Shown here: positions 1 through 7,828 of the stretch, piece after piece
How the letters are laid out: each line of letters opens with the position of its first letter
Numbering within the stretch: the first letter of the stretch is position 1
Assembly: GCF_007097525.1 (NCBI RefSeq)
Contig: NZ_VKDD01000002.1
Span: forward strand, 1,087,994-1,151,993
From: Thalassomonas sp. M1454
Lineage (GTDB): Bacteria > Pseudomonadota > Gammaproteobacteria > Enterobacterales > Alteromonadaceae
Reading direction: 5' to 3'
DNA length: 64,000 nt
Position numbers and translations under genes: made by a program
Notes under the pieces: generated by a model
What the model was told of the DNA's origin: nothing
What the model saw: only the letters and a program-made list of their open reading frames with translations
Database searches by the model: none

Positions 1-1092
1 TAGCTCAAATAATGCATCTGTGGCAATTGCGGCTTGGCCAGGTACTTTAATTATTACCGGTACGCGGTTAGCTTGCTCTAAAACAGTGTGTTTACCCCAC
101 TCTCCTTGCTCGCCTAAACTAAAGCCATGATCGCCCCAAAAAACAATCACTGTATTGTCACTCAAACCAAGCTGTTCTAACTTTGCTATTAAAAGCCCAA
201 CTTGAGCATCGACAAAGCTAGTGGTTGCGTAATAGCCATGAATTAAGTCTTTTTGCTGGGCAACACTTATGTTGCCATGCTCATATTTAGTTCCGCCAAC
301 ACATGGATCTTCCTCGGTTTTTTCTCCTGGCGTTAGGCAATAAGAATTTACTAGCTCATTACTTGTATGTGACACATAAGTAGGGTCTGAGTTTAACGGT
401 AATGTATTAAAGGCAGCTACATTAAAGTAGTCAACATTATATTGGTCAAAATACGATTTAGGGGCATAAAAAGGTAAGTGTGGGCGTTTAAAACCTACGC
501 CTAAGAAAAATGGTTGCTCTGTATTTGCTAAATTTTCTAATTGTGTAAGTGCTGCTGCAGCTATTTTTCCATCAACAAATTCTTCGTCGTTAGCATCAAT
601 GGCTTTAACGGCTACATTGCCATTGTTAGTTTTACTATCTATTGAGCCAGATATATTGCTATAGGGTTGTGACCAAGACACGGCATCATGACTTGCATCA
701 ACATTCCTTGAATCAAAAATTTTGCCATAAGCGGAAGTATGGTAACCGTTTTGTTTTAGTTTTTGCGGTAGAGTGACAACATTTGGATTAACATCACGAA
801 TTTTATCGCTTAAATTCATGATGCCATTAGTTTCTGGGCGCTGACCTGTTAATAAGCTCATACGAGATGGGCCACATACAGGCCATTGACTGTAGGCGCG
901 ATTAAACTGTGCCCCACTGTTTGCTAATGCATCAATATTAGGAGTAATGGCATCCTGTATTCCAAACGCACCTGATAGTGGTTTTAAATCATCCACGGCT
1001 ATAAATAATATATTTGGTGGTTGTTTAGCACTTGCAGAATTAATAGAAAGTAGTAATACAAATATTGTTAAAAGTATGCGCATTTTTGACAT
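1..1092 (-). CDS. Sulfatase, cysteine type, 3' end outside window
   Basis: Exported sulfatase that would remove sulfate esters from a polysaccharide or glycan. The first 364 codons are present and the reading frame runs off the left edge, so roughly the last quarter of a usual sulfatase is missing. A signal peptide (about residues 1-22) is followed by the metal site AVDD (residues 32-35), the formylglycine motif C-G-P-S-R with Cys73, KRPHLPFYAP, and the late metal motif FWGDHGFSLGEQGEWGKHT. This pattern resembles the iduronate-2-sulfatase-like branch (SulfAtlas S1_7), which is my inference. Three in-frame ATGs (1101, 1092, 1083) lack a clear ribosome site, so the start is uncertain. No maturase gene is visible nearby. 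Confidence 0.88.
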   Translation of the reverse strand, partial: MSKMRILLTIFVLLLSINSASAKQPPNILFIAVDDLKPLSGAFGIQDAITPNIDALANSGAQFNRAYSQWPVCGPSRMSLLTGQRPETNGIMNLSDKIRDVNPNVVTLPQKLKQNGYHTSAYGKIFDSRNVDASHDAVSWSQPYSNISGSIDSKTNNGNVAVKAIDANDEEFVDGKIAAAALTQLENLANTEQPFFLGVGFKRPHLPFYAPKSYFDQYNVDYFNVAAFNTLPLNSDPTYVSHTSNELVNSYCLTPGEKTEEDPCVGGTKYEHGNISVAQQKDLIHGYYATTSFVDAQVGLLIAKLEQLGLSDNTVIVFWGDHGFSLGEQGEWGKHTVLEQANRVPVIIKVPGQAAIATDALFEL

Positions 1093-1214
1093 CGTTATCA
1101 TTTGTTTAACTTTAGTTAAACAGAATTATCTACAACTGTCTATATAAACTACTATGTTTTAGGTTGGTGGTAACTTAAAAAATTGTGGTTTTATTGAAAC
1201 TAATAACGAGTATT

Positions 1215-1892
1215 TTAGGTAACAATCTCTGGCCAACAGCCGTGCTTTTTATAGTAGTTTTCAAGGCATGGATTTGTGTAGTTACTTTCTTGGTAACGCT
1301 GTTTTACCGACTGATGTATATAGGTAGGGTTAATCATAGGATCGGGTATGCTGCGAACATGTTTACCGAGTAATTTATATTTACCTTTATATTCATTATG
1401 CTGGCTGGCTAATGGGTTTATGCTTGGCGCTGTAAAATAAGACTCAAATGCTAAGCCAGACTTTTGTGCTTCGTTCATTAACCAGTGTTTAGGGATATCG
1501 GCTAAACAGGTAGTGTCTTTGTCAGGTGCATAACTACCGCCAATATCTGAATGGTTACCAGCAAACCACACTTGCTTCATATCAACGCTAGGTTTGTGCT
1601 CCCAGATAGTTGGTTCAAAATCATTTCTTATTTCATCAAGTGCTAGTGCATGCCTAGCTTTGATTATATTGCTGCCAATTTTTCTATCGTAAAACAAATG
1701 GTTGTCTTTGATTAAACCAAATATGGTGAACGGTAACCCCATTGCACCTACTGTATCCCAAACACCGATAAAGTTAATTTTAATCTGAGCAGCAATAGCG
1801 AATTGCAATACGTTGGTTGGGTATTGTTTTTTATTGAGTTGCTCTGGACGATTCCAGGTTCCATCTGCGCAGATTATTATTCTTTTCATCAT
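1215..1892 (-). pseudogene. Tle1-like (DUF2235) hydrolase with internal deletion
   Basis: The 225-residue frame is open but matches two separated parts of the DUF2235/T6SS Tle1-like alpha/beta-hydrolase family. The N-terminus has the family opening (CADGTWNRPE, residues 8-17) and PTNVLQFA. It then jumps at about residue 36 directly to GVWDTVGAMGLP, which in full-length relatives comes well after the GFSRGA nucleophile elbow. The Asp of VWDTVGA and the His of GNHSDIGG remain, but no GxSxG serine exists. I infer an in-frame deletion that leaves a catalytically dead protein or a decaying gene. A purine-rich AAGGAAG precedes the tandem ATGs. No type VI secretion genes occur in the window. Confidence 0.7.
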
Positions 1893-1950
1893 CTTCCTTG
1901 GTAGTTTTATTATTTAAAGGTAATAGATGATTGAATTGTGTCAAGGTGGA

Positions 1951-1968
1951 TTCCCGCCTACGCGGGAA
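1951..1968. repeat. REP-like palindrome TTCCCGC-CTAC-GCGGGAA
   Basis: A 7-bp perfect inverted repeat with a 4-base loop sits in the 129-bp gap between the Tle1-like gene and the acetyltransferase gene. The core TTCCCGCCTACGCGGGAA is a common extragenic palindromic type in gammaproteobacteria. It could act as a 3'-end hairpin for the upstream minus-strand gene. Confidence 0.75.
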
Positions 1969-2021
1969 CGACGAATGTGGTGTAAAACGACGATTAATAA
2001 ATGGTCGAAGAATAATTGATA

Positions 2022-2657
2022 TTATTTACGGCGAACGATGTGGGCTGGACAGCCTACTACGGTAACCTCTGCAGGTATGTCGTTAAGTACTACTGCGCCA
2101 GCGCCAACAATTACGGTGTGCGATATTTTAATATGGTGCGTAAGTGTTGAACCTATACCAACCCAGCTAAATTCCCCTATTCTTACTTCTGCAGCAATGT
2201 TAACGCCAGGAGATACGTGTACGTATGGGTCGATAACACAGCCGTGATCGATTGTTGCACCGGTATTGATAATACAGCCTTCTCCTACTTTAACGCCGTA
2301 GTTAATGGTTGAGTTGGCAACAATTAACACTGCGTCGTTAATTTCTGCGTATTCACTGATGATGGCGTAAGGAGATATTAGTGCAGTGGTTCTAAAGCCA
2401 AGAGATTTGAACTCACTAAGCTTTTGCTTTCTGATCTTGTTATGACTAAGGGCAACAAAGATTGCATCGTAACTTGAACCATGGGCTTTTAGGTCATCTT
2501 CATTACCTACAACATCCCAATGACCACATTGTTTTACTTGTGGGTATTGGTTGTCGAAAAAGAATACTTGGTAGCCATTTTGCTCGGCTATTTCTGCGGC
2601 AACTTTACCGTGGTCGTCAATGCCTAAAATGGCGATGGTATTTGGATGAGTAAGCAC
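2022..2657 (-). CDS. NeuD/PglD-family sugar O/N-acetyltransferase
   Basis: Predicted acetyl-CoA-dependent transferase acting on a nucleotide sugar or surface glycan. Residues 1-85 form a PglD-type Rossmann-like N-domain (AILGIDDHGKVAAEIAE), and residues about 90-210 form a left-handed beta-helix of hexapeptide repeats (VLIVANSTINYGVKVGEG, VIVGAGAVVLNDIPA). The His in TIDHGCVI is the likely catalytic base. Length (211 aa) is normal for the family. The start codon is GTG, chosen because AAGGA lies 6 nt upstream and no better ATG exists. It lies directly downstream of the exopolysaccharide block on the same strand, so acetylation of that polymer is a reasonable inference; the exact substrate is unknown. 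Confidence 0.85.
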   Translation of the reverse strand: MLTHPNTIAILGIDDHGKVAAEIAEQNGYQVFFFDNQYPQVKQCGHWDVVGNEDDLKAHGSSYDAIFVALSHNKIRKQKLSEFKSLGFRTTALISPYAIISEYAEINDAVLIVANSTINYGVKVGEGCIINTGATIDHGCVIDPYVHVSPGVNIAAEVRIGEFSWVGIGSTLTHHIKISHTVIVGAGAVVLNDIPAEVTVVGCPAHIVRRK

Positions 2658-2778
2658 GTGTGATCCTTGAAAATTATTGTTTTTGATAGCGATGCATTAT
2701 TTATACTGGGTTAAGGGTTAATGAGTCAAGGGTTAATAGATTAGGTTTGAATAAATCGCGGTTCCCGTCGGGGGTAAC

Positions 2779-2796
2779 GTCCGAATAAATTCGGAC
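2779..2796. repeat. 18-bp perfect palindrome GTCCGAAT-AA-ATTCGGAC
   Basis: Perfect inverted repeat within the 151-bp gap between the vpsP-like gene and the acetyltransferase gene. It is flanked by G/C-rich CCGTCGGGGG and CCTGCGGGG, which gives the look of a compound REP-like element. It may stop transcription of the vpsP-like gene on the minus strand. Confidence 0.7.
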
Positions 2797-2808
2797 CTGC
2801 GGGGTATA

Positions 2809-3507
2809 TCAGTTATTTTTTATATGATAATCGGCGGTTTTATTTAAAGGAGCAAAGTAAGCGTTTAGCTCAGCGTTATTACTTTGTTTTATTGCTATTG
2901 CCAGTTGCGACCAAACCAAGTGAACTTCTGGCGTATTTTTGCCAAAGGCATGGGCGTTTTTAAGGTAGTGTTTGAGTTCGTCATCAAATTCGTTCAATTG
3001 CCATTTAATCAAAGCGAGTGCCGCCCAAGTTGCAGGCCAAGAGGGTCTTAGCTTGGTTGATTTTAGGTATAATTGTTTGGCTTTATTTAATGATTTAACG
3101 TATTCCAGCTCAAGTTTATGATGCGCGCCCCACTCGATTATTTGGGCTTTTTTTTCTAAGTATTGTGGGTTGTTATGCAGGTTTATGGCTGTGCTTATTG
3201 TTTCTAATGCGTTTTGATACAGTGCTTGCTGTTGAATGCGATAAGATCCTGAATCTAGTTCAGGATGACGTAAGTCAATTGTATCGTCATCTGGACGTAG
3301 TGCAGGATCTTGTTCATTTCGTTGTTGTGAAATAAGTACGGAATGATAATTAGTTAAATCAATTAACTGGGAGTGAAGTTGCTCTGCACGCTTAAATGTT
3401 AGGTTGGCTATGCCCCACTTGCTAGCAATAAAGATTAATAGCAATAAGCAACCTATTAAGGCAGCTTTTATAATTATTGGTAGATACCCTTTATTAGCCT
3501 TTAACAT
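2809..3507 (-). CDS. VpsP-like inner-membrane protein with TPR-like region
   Basis: A 232-residue protein with one N-terminal membrane segment (residues about 11-30) and a periplasmic helical, TPR-like region from about residue 95 (tryptophan- and alanine-rich, SWPATWAALALIKWQL). It is the last gene of the exopolysaccharide export run, 13 bp after the Wzc-like kinase, the same place VpsP occupies in Vibrio vps operons; that assignment rests on position and architecture. Residues about 66-92 are encoded by an in-frame palindromic repeat (RHPELDSGSYR) and look like an insertion between normal family sequence. No strong ribosome site precedes the ATG, so translational coupling to the kinase gene is likely. 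Confidence 0.65.
   Translation of the reverse strand: MLKANKGYLPIIIKAALIGCLLLLIFIASKWGIANLTFKRAEQLHSQLIDLTNYHSVLISQQRNEQDPALRPDDDTIDLRHPELDSGSYRIQQQALYQNALETISTAINLHNNPQYLEKKAQIIEWGAHHKLELEYVKSLNKAKQLYLKSTKLRPSWPATWAALALIKWQLNEFDDELKHYLKNAHAFGKNTPEVHLVWSQLAIAIKQSNNAELNAYFAPLNKTADYHIKNN
3246..3266. repeat. Palindromic repeat ATCCTGAA-TCTAG-TTCAGGAT inside a gene
   Basis: An 8-bp perfect inverted repeat with a 5-base centre lies within the vpsP-like gene. It belongs to the common GATCCTGAA/TTCAGGATGAC type of dispersed palindrome. A second, degenerate copy (GTCATCTGGACGTAGTGCAGGATC orientation, spread over two short halves at about 3287-3311) follows immediately. Read on the minus strand the two copies add about 27 codons without breaking the frame. 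Confidence 0.75.
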
Positions 3508-3520
3508 ACGTTTGAGTTAT

Positions 3521-5719
3521 TTATGAGTTATAACCATATTGATCGTAATAACCTGAAAACTCTTCGTAGTCCATGGCTTTTTGTAAATCAACTTGGTTAA
3601 GCACTACCCCGCCTAAACGAATATTTGATTGCTGTAAGCGTTTCAAACTCGCCTTTATTTGGCTTTCTTTAGTACTTGATGCTCGCACAACATAAACTAA
3701 AGTATCAGCTTGTTTAGCAACTATCATAGCGTCGCTTACCGCTAATATTGGCGGCGTATCGATAAGAATTTTTTGGTAACGAGTTTTAAGTTCGTTAATT
3801 AAGGTTTTAAATTGATTTGAGGCCAGTAACTCTTGTGGATTCGGCGGCAGAGTACCGGCTGTGATCACGTCGACATTACCTTGTTCGTCGTGTTTAATAC
3901 AGTCATCTAAGCTAACGTTTCCAGCAATATAGTCAGATAAACCGGGGCCTGATAATTTAAAGTTTTTAGCAACTTTTGGCTTGCGTAAATCGGTGTCGAT
4001 AATAATGGTTTTTTCTAACTGCGCCGAGGTAAAAGCTAAGTTACTGGTTACTAATGTTTTACCTTCACTTGGTATGGTTGAAGTAACCGCTATAACCTGA
4101 ACTTTTTTATCTAAATTAAGAAGTTGCAAGCTAGTTCGAAGTGTTCTTATCGCTTCGGAGAAAGCATGATCGTTACCATTAAAATAGTAATAATGATCTA
4201 GGTTTTCAATTAACTTCTTCTGCTCGCTTTTTGACTCAATATGACTACCGACTAAAGGCACGATACCTAGTAAATTGCTGTGTAGTTTTGACTCGATATC
4301 TTCAACACTGCGGATGGTGCTGTTAAATGCTTCAAGTAATAATGTTGCGCCAACACCCACCATAACACTTAACATAAATGCTAATACGACGATTAATTTT
4401 TTGTTTGGCTTGCTTGGGCCATACGGTACTGTTGCAGGGTCAACAACGCGCCCTACTGAAGTTTCAAAACCTTGTAGTTCAGCTGTTTCTTTTAAGCGTT
4501 TAAAGAATGCTTGGTATAAGTTAGAGTTGGTTTCAACGTCTTGTTTTAATTCTCGGCGCGTGCTGTCGACACGAGTTAGTTTTTGGTATTTATTTTTAGC
4601 TTGTTCAACTGCATCCTGAGCTCGTTTAGTGGCACGCTGAGCTTTGCGATAATCACTGCCTATAGTTGCAATTAAACGCTGTACCTGCTCATTGATATTG
4701 GCTAATACTTTATTTTGCTCGGCATTAGCGGCGATCATTTTAGGGTGTTTTGGTCCGTAGGTAACACTTAGCTCAAGTATTTTCTTTTCTACTTCTCGTT
4801 TTTTTTGTTGGCTTACTTTTAAATTCGGGTGGTCTTGCACTTCAGGTAAGTTTGCCAGTACTGCTAAATCGCCTTTATTTTCATTAAGCAATTGGTAGAC
4901 TTGTTCGATTTCTTTTTCATGCTTTTGCGCTGTTAATACATTTTTAGAGCGCTCTTCTATCTCTTTTGCCGCCAAGCTTTTTATGCCGCCTAAGTCGACT
5001 AACGAGTTGTCTTCTTCAAAGTCTTGTAGTCTATTCTCTGCCGCCGTTAACTTTTCTTTTAAGCCTGAAAGTGAGCGGTTTAACCATACTGCAGATTTCT
5101 CTACACGCTGTAGGTTAACTTCCATATGATTATTGATATAGGCTTGTGCAACACCATTAGCAGCAAGGGCTGCAAACTCGGGATCATGTGATTGAAAAGA
5201 AATAACCACTAGCTCGGTTTTTGAAATAGGTGAAGCTGAAATCCCACCAAGAATATAACCAACGATTGAGTCAAATTTTTGCTGCTGTTGTTGCTCTTTT
5301 GATAGTTCTACACGAGGCTTGGGCGGATTAAGTAATTCTTTAAATTTTTGCCAGCCGCTTTTAGGTTTAGGTGGCTGATTAAATAGTGGGTGCTCAACTA
5401 AATTAAGATCGGTTACGACTTTTTCAGCAATCGGCGTCGATGTAATAATTTCAAGCTGGGTGTAGTAATACTCTTGACGAGAGTCTGCTTCGTTATAAAT
5501 GTCGTTAAGCTCAACAACTTTAGATTGTTCTTGCTCAATTAACAATGTGCTGCTGGCAACGTAAATAGGCGTGCGCGATTGTGCGAAAATAATCGCAAAT
5601 AAGGTAACCACAACAGAAAGTGCAATGATGCGCCACTTACTACGGTAAATGATTTGCCATAGGTGTTTTAAGTCTATTTCATCGTTATGCATGTTTTGAT
5701 TAGGAAACTGCTCGCTCAT
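3521..5719 (-). CDS. Wzc-like polysaccharide co-polymerase and tyrosine autokinase
   Basis: Inner-membrane protein that controls chain length and export of the polysaccharide through cycles of tyrosine phosphorylation. The N-terminal Wzz domain (about 15-110) begins with a membrane segment (WRIIALSVVVTLFAIIFA), followed by a long periplasmic coiled coil (about 200-400), a second membrane segment (LIVVLAFMLSVMVGVGATLL) and the BY-kinase domain. Visible kinase motifs are Walker A TIPSEGKT (548-555), Walker A' IIIDTDLRKPK (about 572-582) and Walker B ILIDTPP (about 651-657). The C-terminal tail carries five tyrosines between residues 718 and 730. AGGAAG precedes the ATG. It starts 8 bp after the Wza-like gene, as expected for an operon. 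Confidence 0.95.
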   Translation of the reverse strand: MSEQFPNQNMHNDEIDLKHLWQIIYRSKWRIIALSVVVTLFAIIFAQSRTPIYVASSTLLIEQEQSKVVELNDIYNEADSRQEYYYTQLEIITSTPIAEKVVTDLNLVEHPLFNQPPKPKSGWQKFKELLNPPKPRVELSKEQQQQQKFDSIVGYILGGISASPISKTELVVISFQSHDPEFAALAANGVAQAYINNHMEVNLQRVEKSAVWLNRSLSGLKEKLTAAENRLQDFEEDNSLVDLGGIKSLAAKEIEERSKNVLTAQKHEKEIEQVYQLLNENKGDLAVLANLPEVQDHPNLKVSQQKKREVEKKILELSVTYGPKHPKMIAANAEQNKVLANINEQVQRLIATIGSDYRKAQRATKRAQDAVEQAKNKYQKLTRVDSTRRELKQDVETNSNLYQAFFKRLKETAELQGFETSVGRVVDPATVPYGPSKPNKKLIVVLAFMLSVMVGVGATLLLEAFNSTIRSVEDIESKLHSNLLGIVPLVGSHIESKSEQKKLIENLDHYYYFNGNDHAFSEAIRTLRTSLQLLNLDKKVQVIAVTSTIPSEGKTLVTSNLAFTSAQLEKTIIIDTDLRKPKVAKNFKLSGPGLSDYIAGNVSLDDCIKHDEQGNVDVITAGTLPPNPQELLASNQFKTLINELKTRYQKILIDTPPILAVSDAMIVAKQADTLVYVVRASSTKESQIKASLKRLQQSNIRLGGVVLNQVDLQKAMDYEEFSGYYDQYGYNS

Positions 5720-5727
5720 ATTACTTC

Positions 5728-6297
5728 CTAAAAGAAACTCTGTTTAATATTGATCACGTCACCCGGGCCAACTTTGTCATTTAAGTTAACTGGCACAAGG
5801 GTATGAGTGCTGTCATTACTGCGAATGATATAGATTTTATCGGTAGATGCACGTTCGGTTAAACCGCCAGCTAATGTAATAGCTTTTGCCACCGTTAAGC
5901 CAGGTTGGTATGGATATGCACCATCTTTTTTAACTTCGCCATCAATAAAAAATGGACGATACTTAACAATGGCAACTGAAACATTTGGGTTAACTAAATA
6001 GTCACCTTTTAAACCATCATGAATAGCTCTTTCTAGCTCGACCACGGTTAAACCTCGAACAGTCAACTCTCCCAAAAATGGGTAGGTTATTTTGCCAGTA
6101 TCAGATAATAGGGTTTGCTTGCCTAGTTCAGGCTCACCAAAAACTGAAATGCTGATGGTATCGCCAGCGTCTAAACGATATTCGTCACTGGCTAAAGCTT
6201 GCAAGCTTGCGGTAAGTACAATCATGGCAAAAAATAATTTGATTGTATTAATACTGCGAGAGAATAGCTTAGCGAGAAGTTTTACAGAGAAAGTCAT
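5728..6297 (-). CDS. Wza-like polysaccharide export protein (Poly_export + SLBB)
   Basis: Periplasmic/outer-membrane part of the polysaccharide export channel. After a signal peptide ending near ALASDEY (about residue 36) comes the polysaccharide export domain (YRLDAGDTISISVFGEPEL... to VSVAIVKY) and one SLBB domain (PFFIDGEVKKDGAYPY to the end, GPGDVINIKQSFF). At 189 residues it has a single SLBB domain and no C-terminal amphipathic helix, so unlike E. coli Wza it cannot itself form the outer-membrane ring pore. The adjacent beta-barrel gene, 11 bp upstream, is a good candidate for that role. This resembles the VpsN-type short export proteins. Confidence 0.92.
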   Translation of the reverse strand: MTFSVKLLAKLFSRSINTIKLFFAMIVLTASLQALASDEYRLDAGDTISISVFGEPELGKQTLLSDTGKITYPFLGELTVRGLTVVELERAIHDGLKGDYLVNPNVSVAIVKYRPFFIDGEVKKDGAYPYQPGLTVAKAITLAGGLTERASTDKIYIIRSNDSTHTLVPVNLNDKVGPGDVINIKQSFF

Positions 6298-6308
6298 AAA
6301 GTTCCAAT

Positions 6309-7544
6309 TTAAAAGGATGCAGTAATACCAACTTCAATTGTATTACCTTGATATTCGAGCACGTTAAAATTACTTTCACGTTTTGAATGAATATACGATG
6401 CCGACAAATCAATATTACGATGCATCTTATAATAGAGGCTAGCACTATAGCTAGTATTATCGTCTTCACGCGATGAATCACCGTAAATATCATCACTAAA
6501 CTGCACAGTTATCTTACTGGCAAGTCGGTCTAACCATTGGTGGTGCCATGCAAGGTTGTAGTTGGTATTTTCAATATAACTACCTTGGCCTTTGGTTTCG
6601 GATACTGCGCGAGCTGTTGAAAAGTCAAAGTTTGAGTAAGTAAGAGGTGTCCACAAAACACCTACTTGCCAGCGAAAGCCTGATGTGTCATCCCATTCTT
6701 TACTGTTAAATTCTTTTTCTGAGTAACCAATACGGGCATAACCGGTTGTTATGGCACTGCCCTGCCACTCAAAGCCTAAAAAGGCACTTGCGTTGTCACT
6801 ATCAAGTTCAGCTTCGTTTACTCGTGCATTTTCATAGTCAACTTCACCAATAGAAAGGCTAAATGTAAACTTAGTGAACGCCCCAGTTTTATAATTAAAC
6901 GTGCTACCTATGTTGTTAGATTCATATTCTCGATTAGCGGTAACATCAATATTCTTAGCATTTAATGGGATATTTAAATCTTCACGATATAGGCTATCCC
7001 AGTTAATTTTTGAAAACTTATAGGTGAAATCAATATTGGCTTGAGAGGACGTTGCGCCATAACTATACAAGCCTTTTAGGTTGTATGTTTCATAACCAGT
7101 TGGCTCTTTTAAAATATCAGCAAAGCCAATTGAATAATCTTTACCACGCTCTTCATAGTCACGGTTATAACTGACATCAAAATTAACTCGATGCCTAGTT
7201 TGTAAATCTAAAGCGGCTATAGCACTTAACTTGTGGGCGGTATAATTGTCTTCACTGCTTTGTAGGTAGGTAAAATTGTTAATTTGGTAATTTACTCGAT
7301 AGGCATTTAAACCACGAGCTTGAGATAATTCGAACTGAGGGGAAATACTAGAGATCCATGAGTCTTGTTTGTTATTGTCGTTGTGTAAGAAGTTGTCTTG
7401 GTAACTAAGTTTGGCATTTACTTGCGGCGTAAATTTAAAATCACCTAGGTCAAAGCTTTGTGGTTCAATAGCATAGCTAGGCGCTATTGCAATTGCTTGC
7501 AATAGGCACAAAAATAATACTGTTGAACGACCAGAGAACTTCAT
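6309..7544 (-). CDS. Outer-membrane beta-barrel protein of the export locus
   Basis: A 411-residue protein with a signal peptide (cleavage near SYAIEPQS, residue 25). The rest is alternating aromatic/polar strands, including NAKLSYQDNFLH, HRVNFDVSYNRDYEE, FTFSLSIGEVDYENA and KITVQFSDDIYG, and ends in Phe (VEVGITASF). This is the signature of an outer-membrane barrel inserted by Bam, and it resembles the VpsM/BBP2-type barrels found in exopolysaccharide loci. It lies between the ligase and the short Wza-like protein, so a role as the outer-membrane exit pore is inferred. The 284-bp upstream gap suggests a promoter of its own. Confidence 0.85.
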   Translation of the reverse strand: MKFSGRSTVLFLCLLQAIAIAPSYAIEPQSFDLGDFKFTPQVNAKLSYQDNFLHNDNNKQDSWISSISPQFELSQARGLNAYRVNYQINNFTYLQSSEDNYTAHKLSAIAALDLQTRHRVNFDVSYNRDYEERGKDYSIGFADILKEPTGYETYNLKGLYSYGATSSQANIDFTYKFSKINWDSLYREDLNIPLNAKNIDVTANREYESNNIGSTFNYKTGAFTKFTFSLSIGEVDYENARVNEAELDSDNASAFLGFEWQGSAITTGYARIGYSEKEFNSKEWDDTSGFRWQVGVLWTPLTYSNFDFSTARAVSETKGQGSYIENTNYNLAWHHQWLDRLASKITVQFSDDIYGDSSREDDNTSYSASLYYKMHRNIDLSASYIHSKRESNFNVLEYQGNTIEVGITASF

Positions 7545-7828
7545 TAACGCTCTAAACCCTGAATTTATTATTATAATTAATTATTATTTTTATTATCTAA
7601 CCTTAAGTTAGTTATTAAATCACTTGCTATAAATACCAAGTCGTTTTATCCATTTGACTTGTTAATAGCAATTTAAATAATTAGCGCAATGGCTATAACA
7701 TCCAGTGTTATTTTTATACCCAATCTAGCATCTAAGCTTCGATAATATCATAGATATTAGACATTAGACCACCCTTAAGACATGTTAATTACATGTAAAA
7801 TGCAACAGCTTACTTATTGATATCGTGG
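7545..7828. other. Intergenic region between barrel and ligase genes
   Basis: A/T-rich 284-bp gap with no convincing ORF. It contains an imperfect inverted repeat, ATACCAAGTC (7633-7642) facing GACTTG further on (about 7656-7661), related to the palindromes at 56403 and 59920. It probably holds the promoter of the barrel-export-kinase genes, but no clear -35/-10 pair was seen. Confidence 0.4.
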
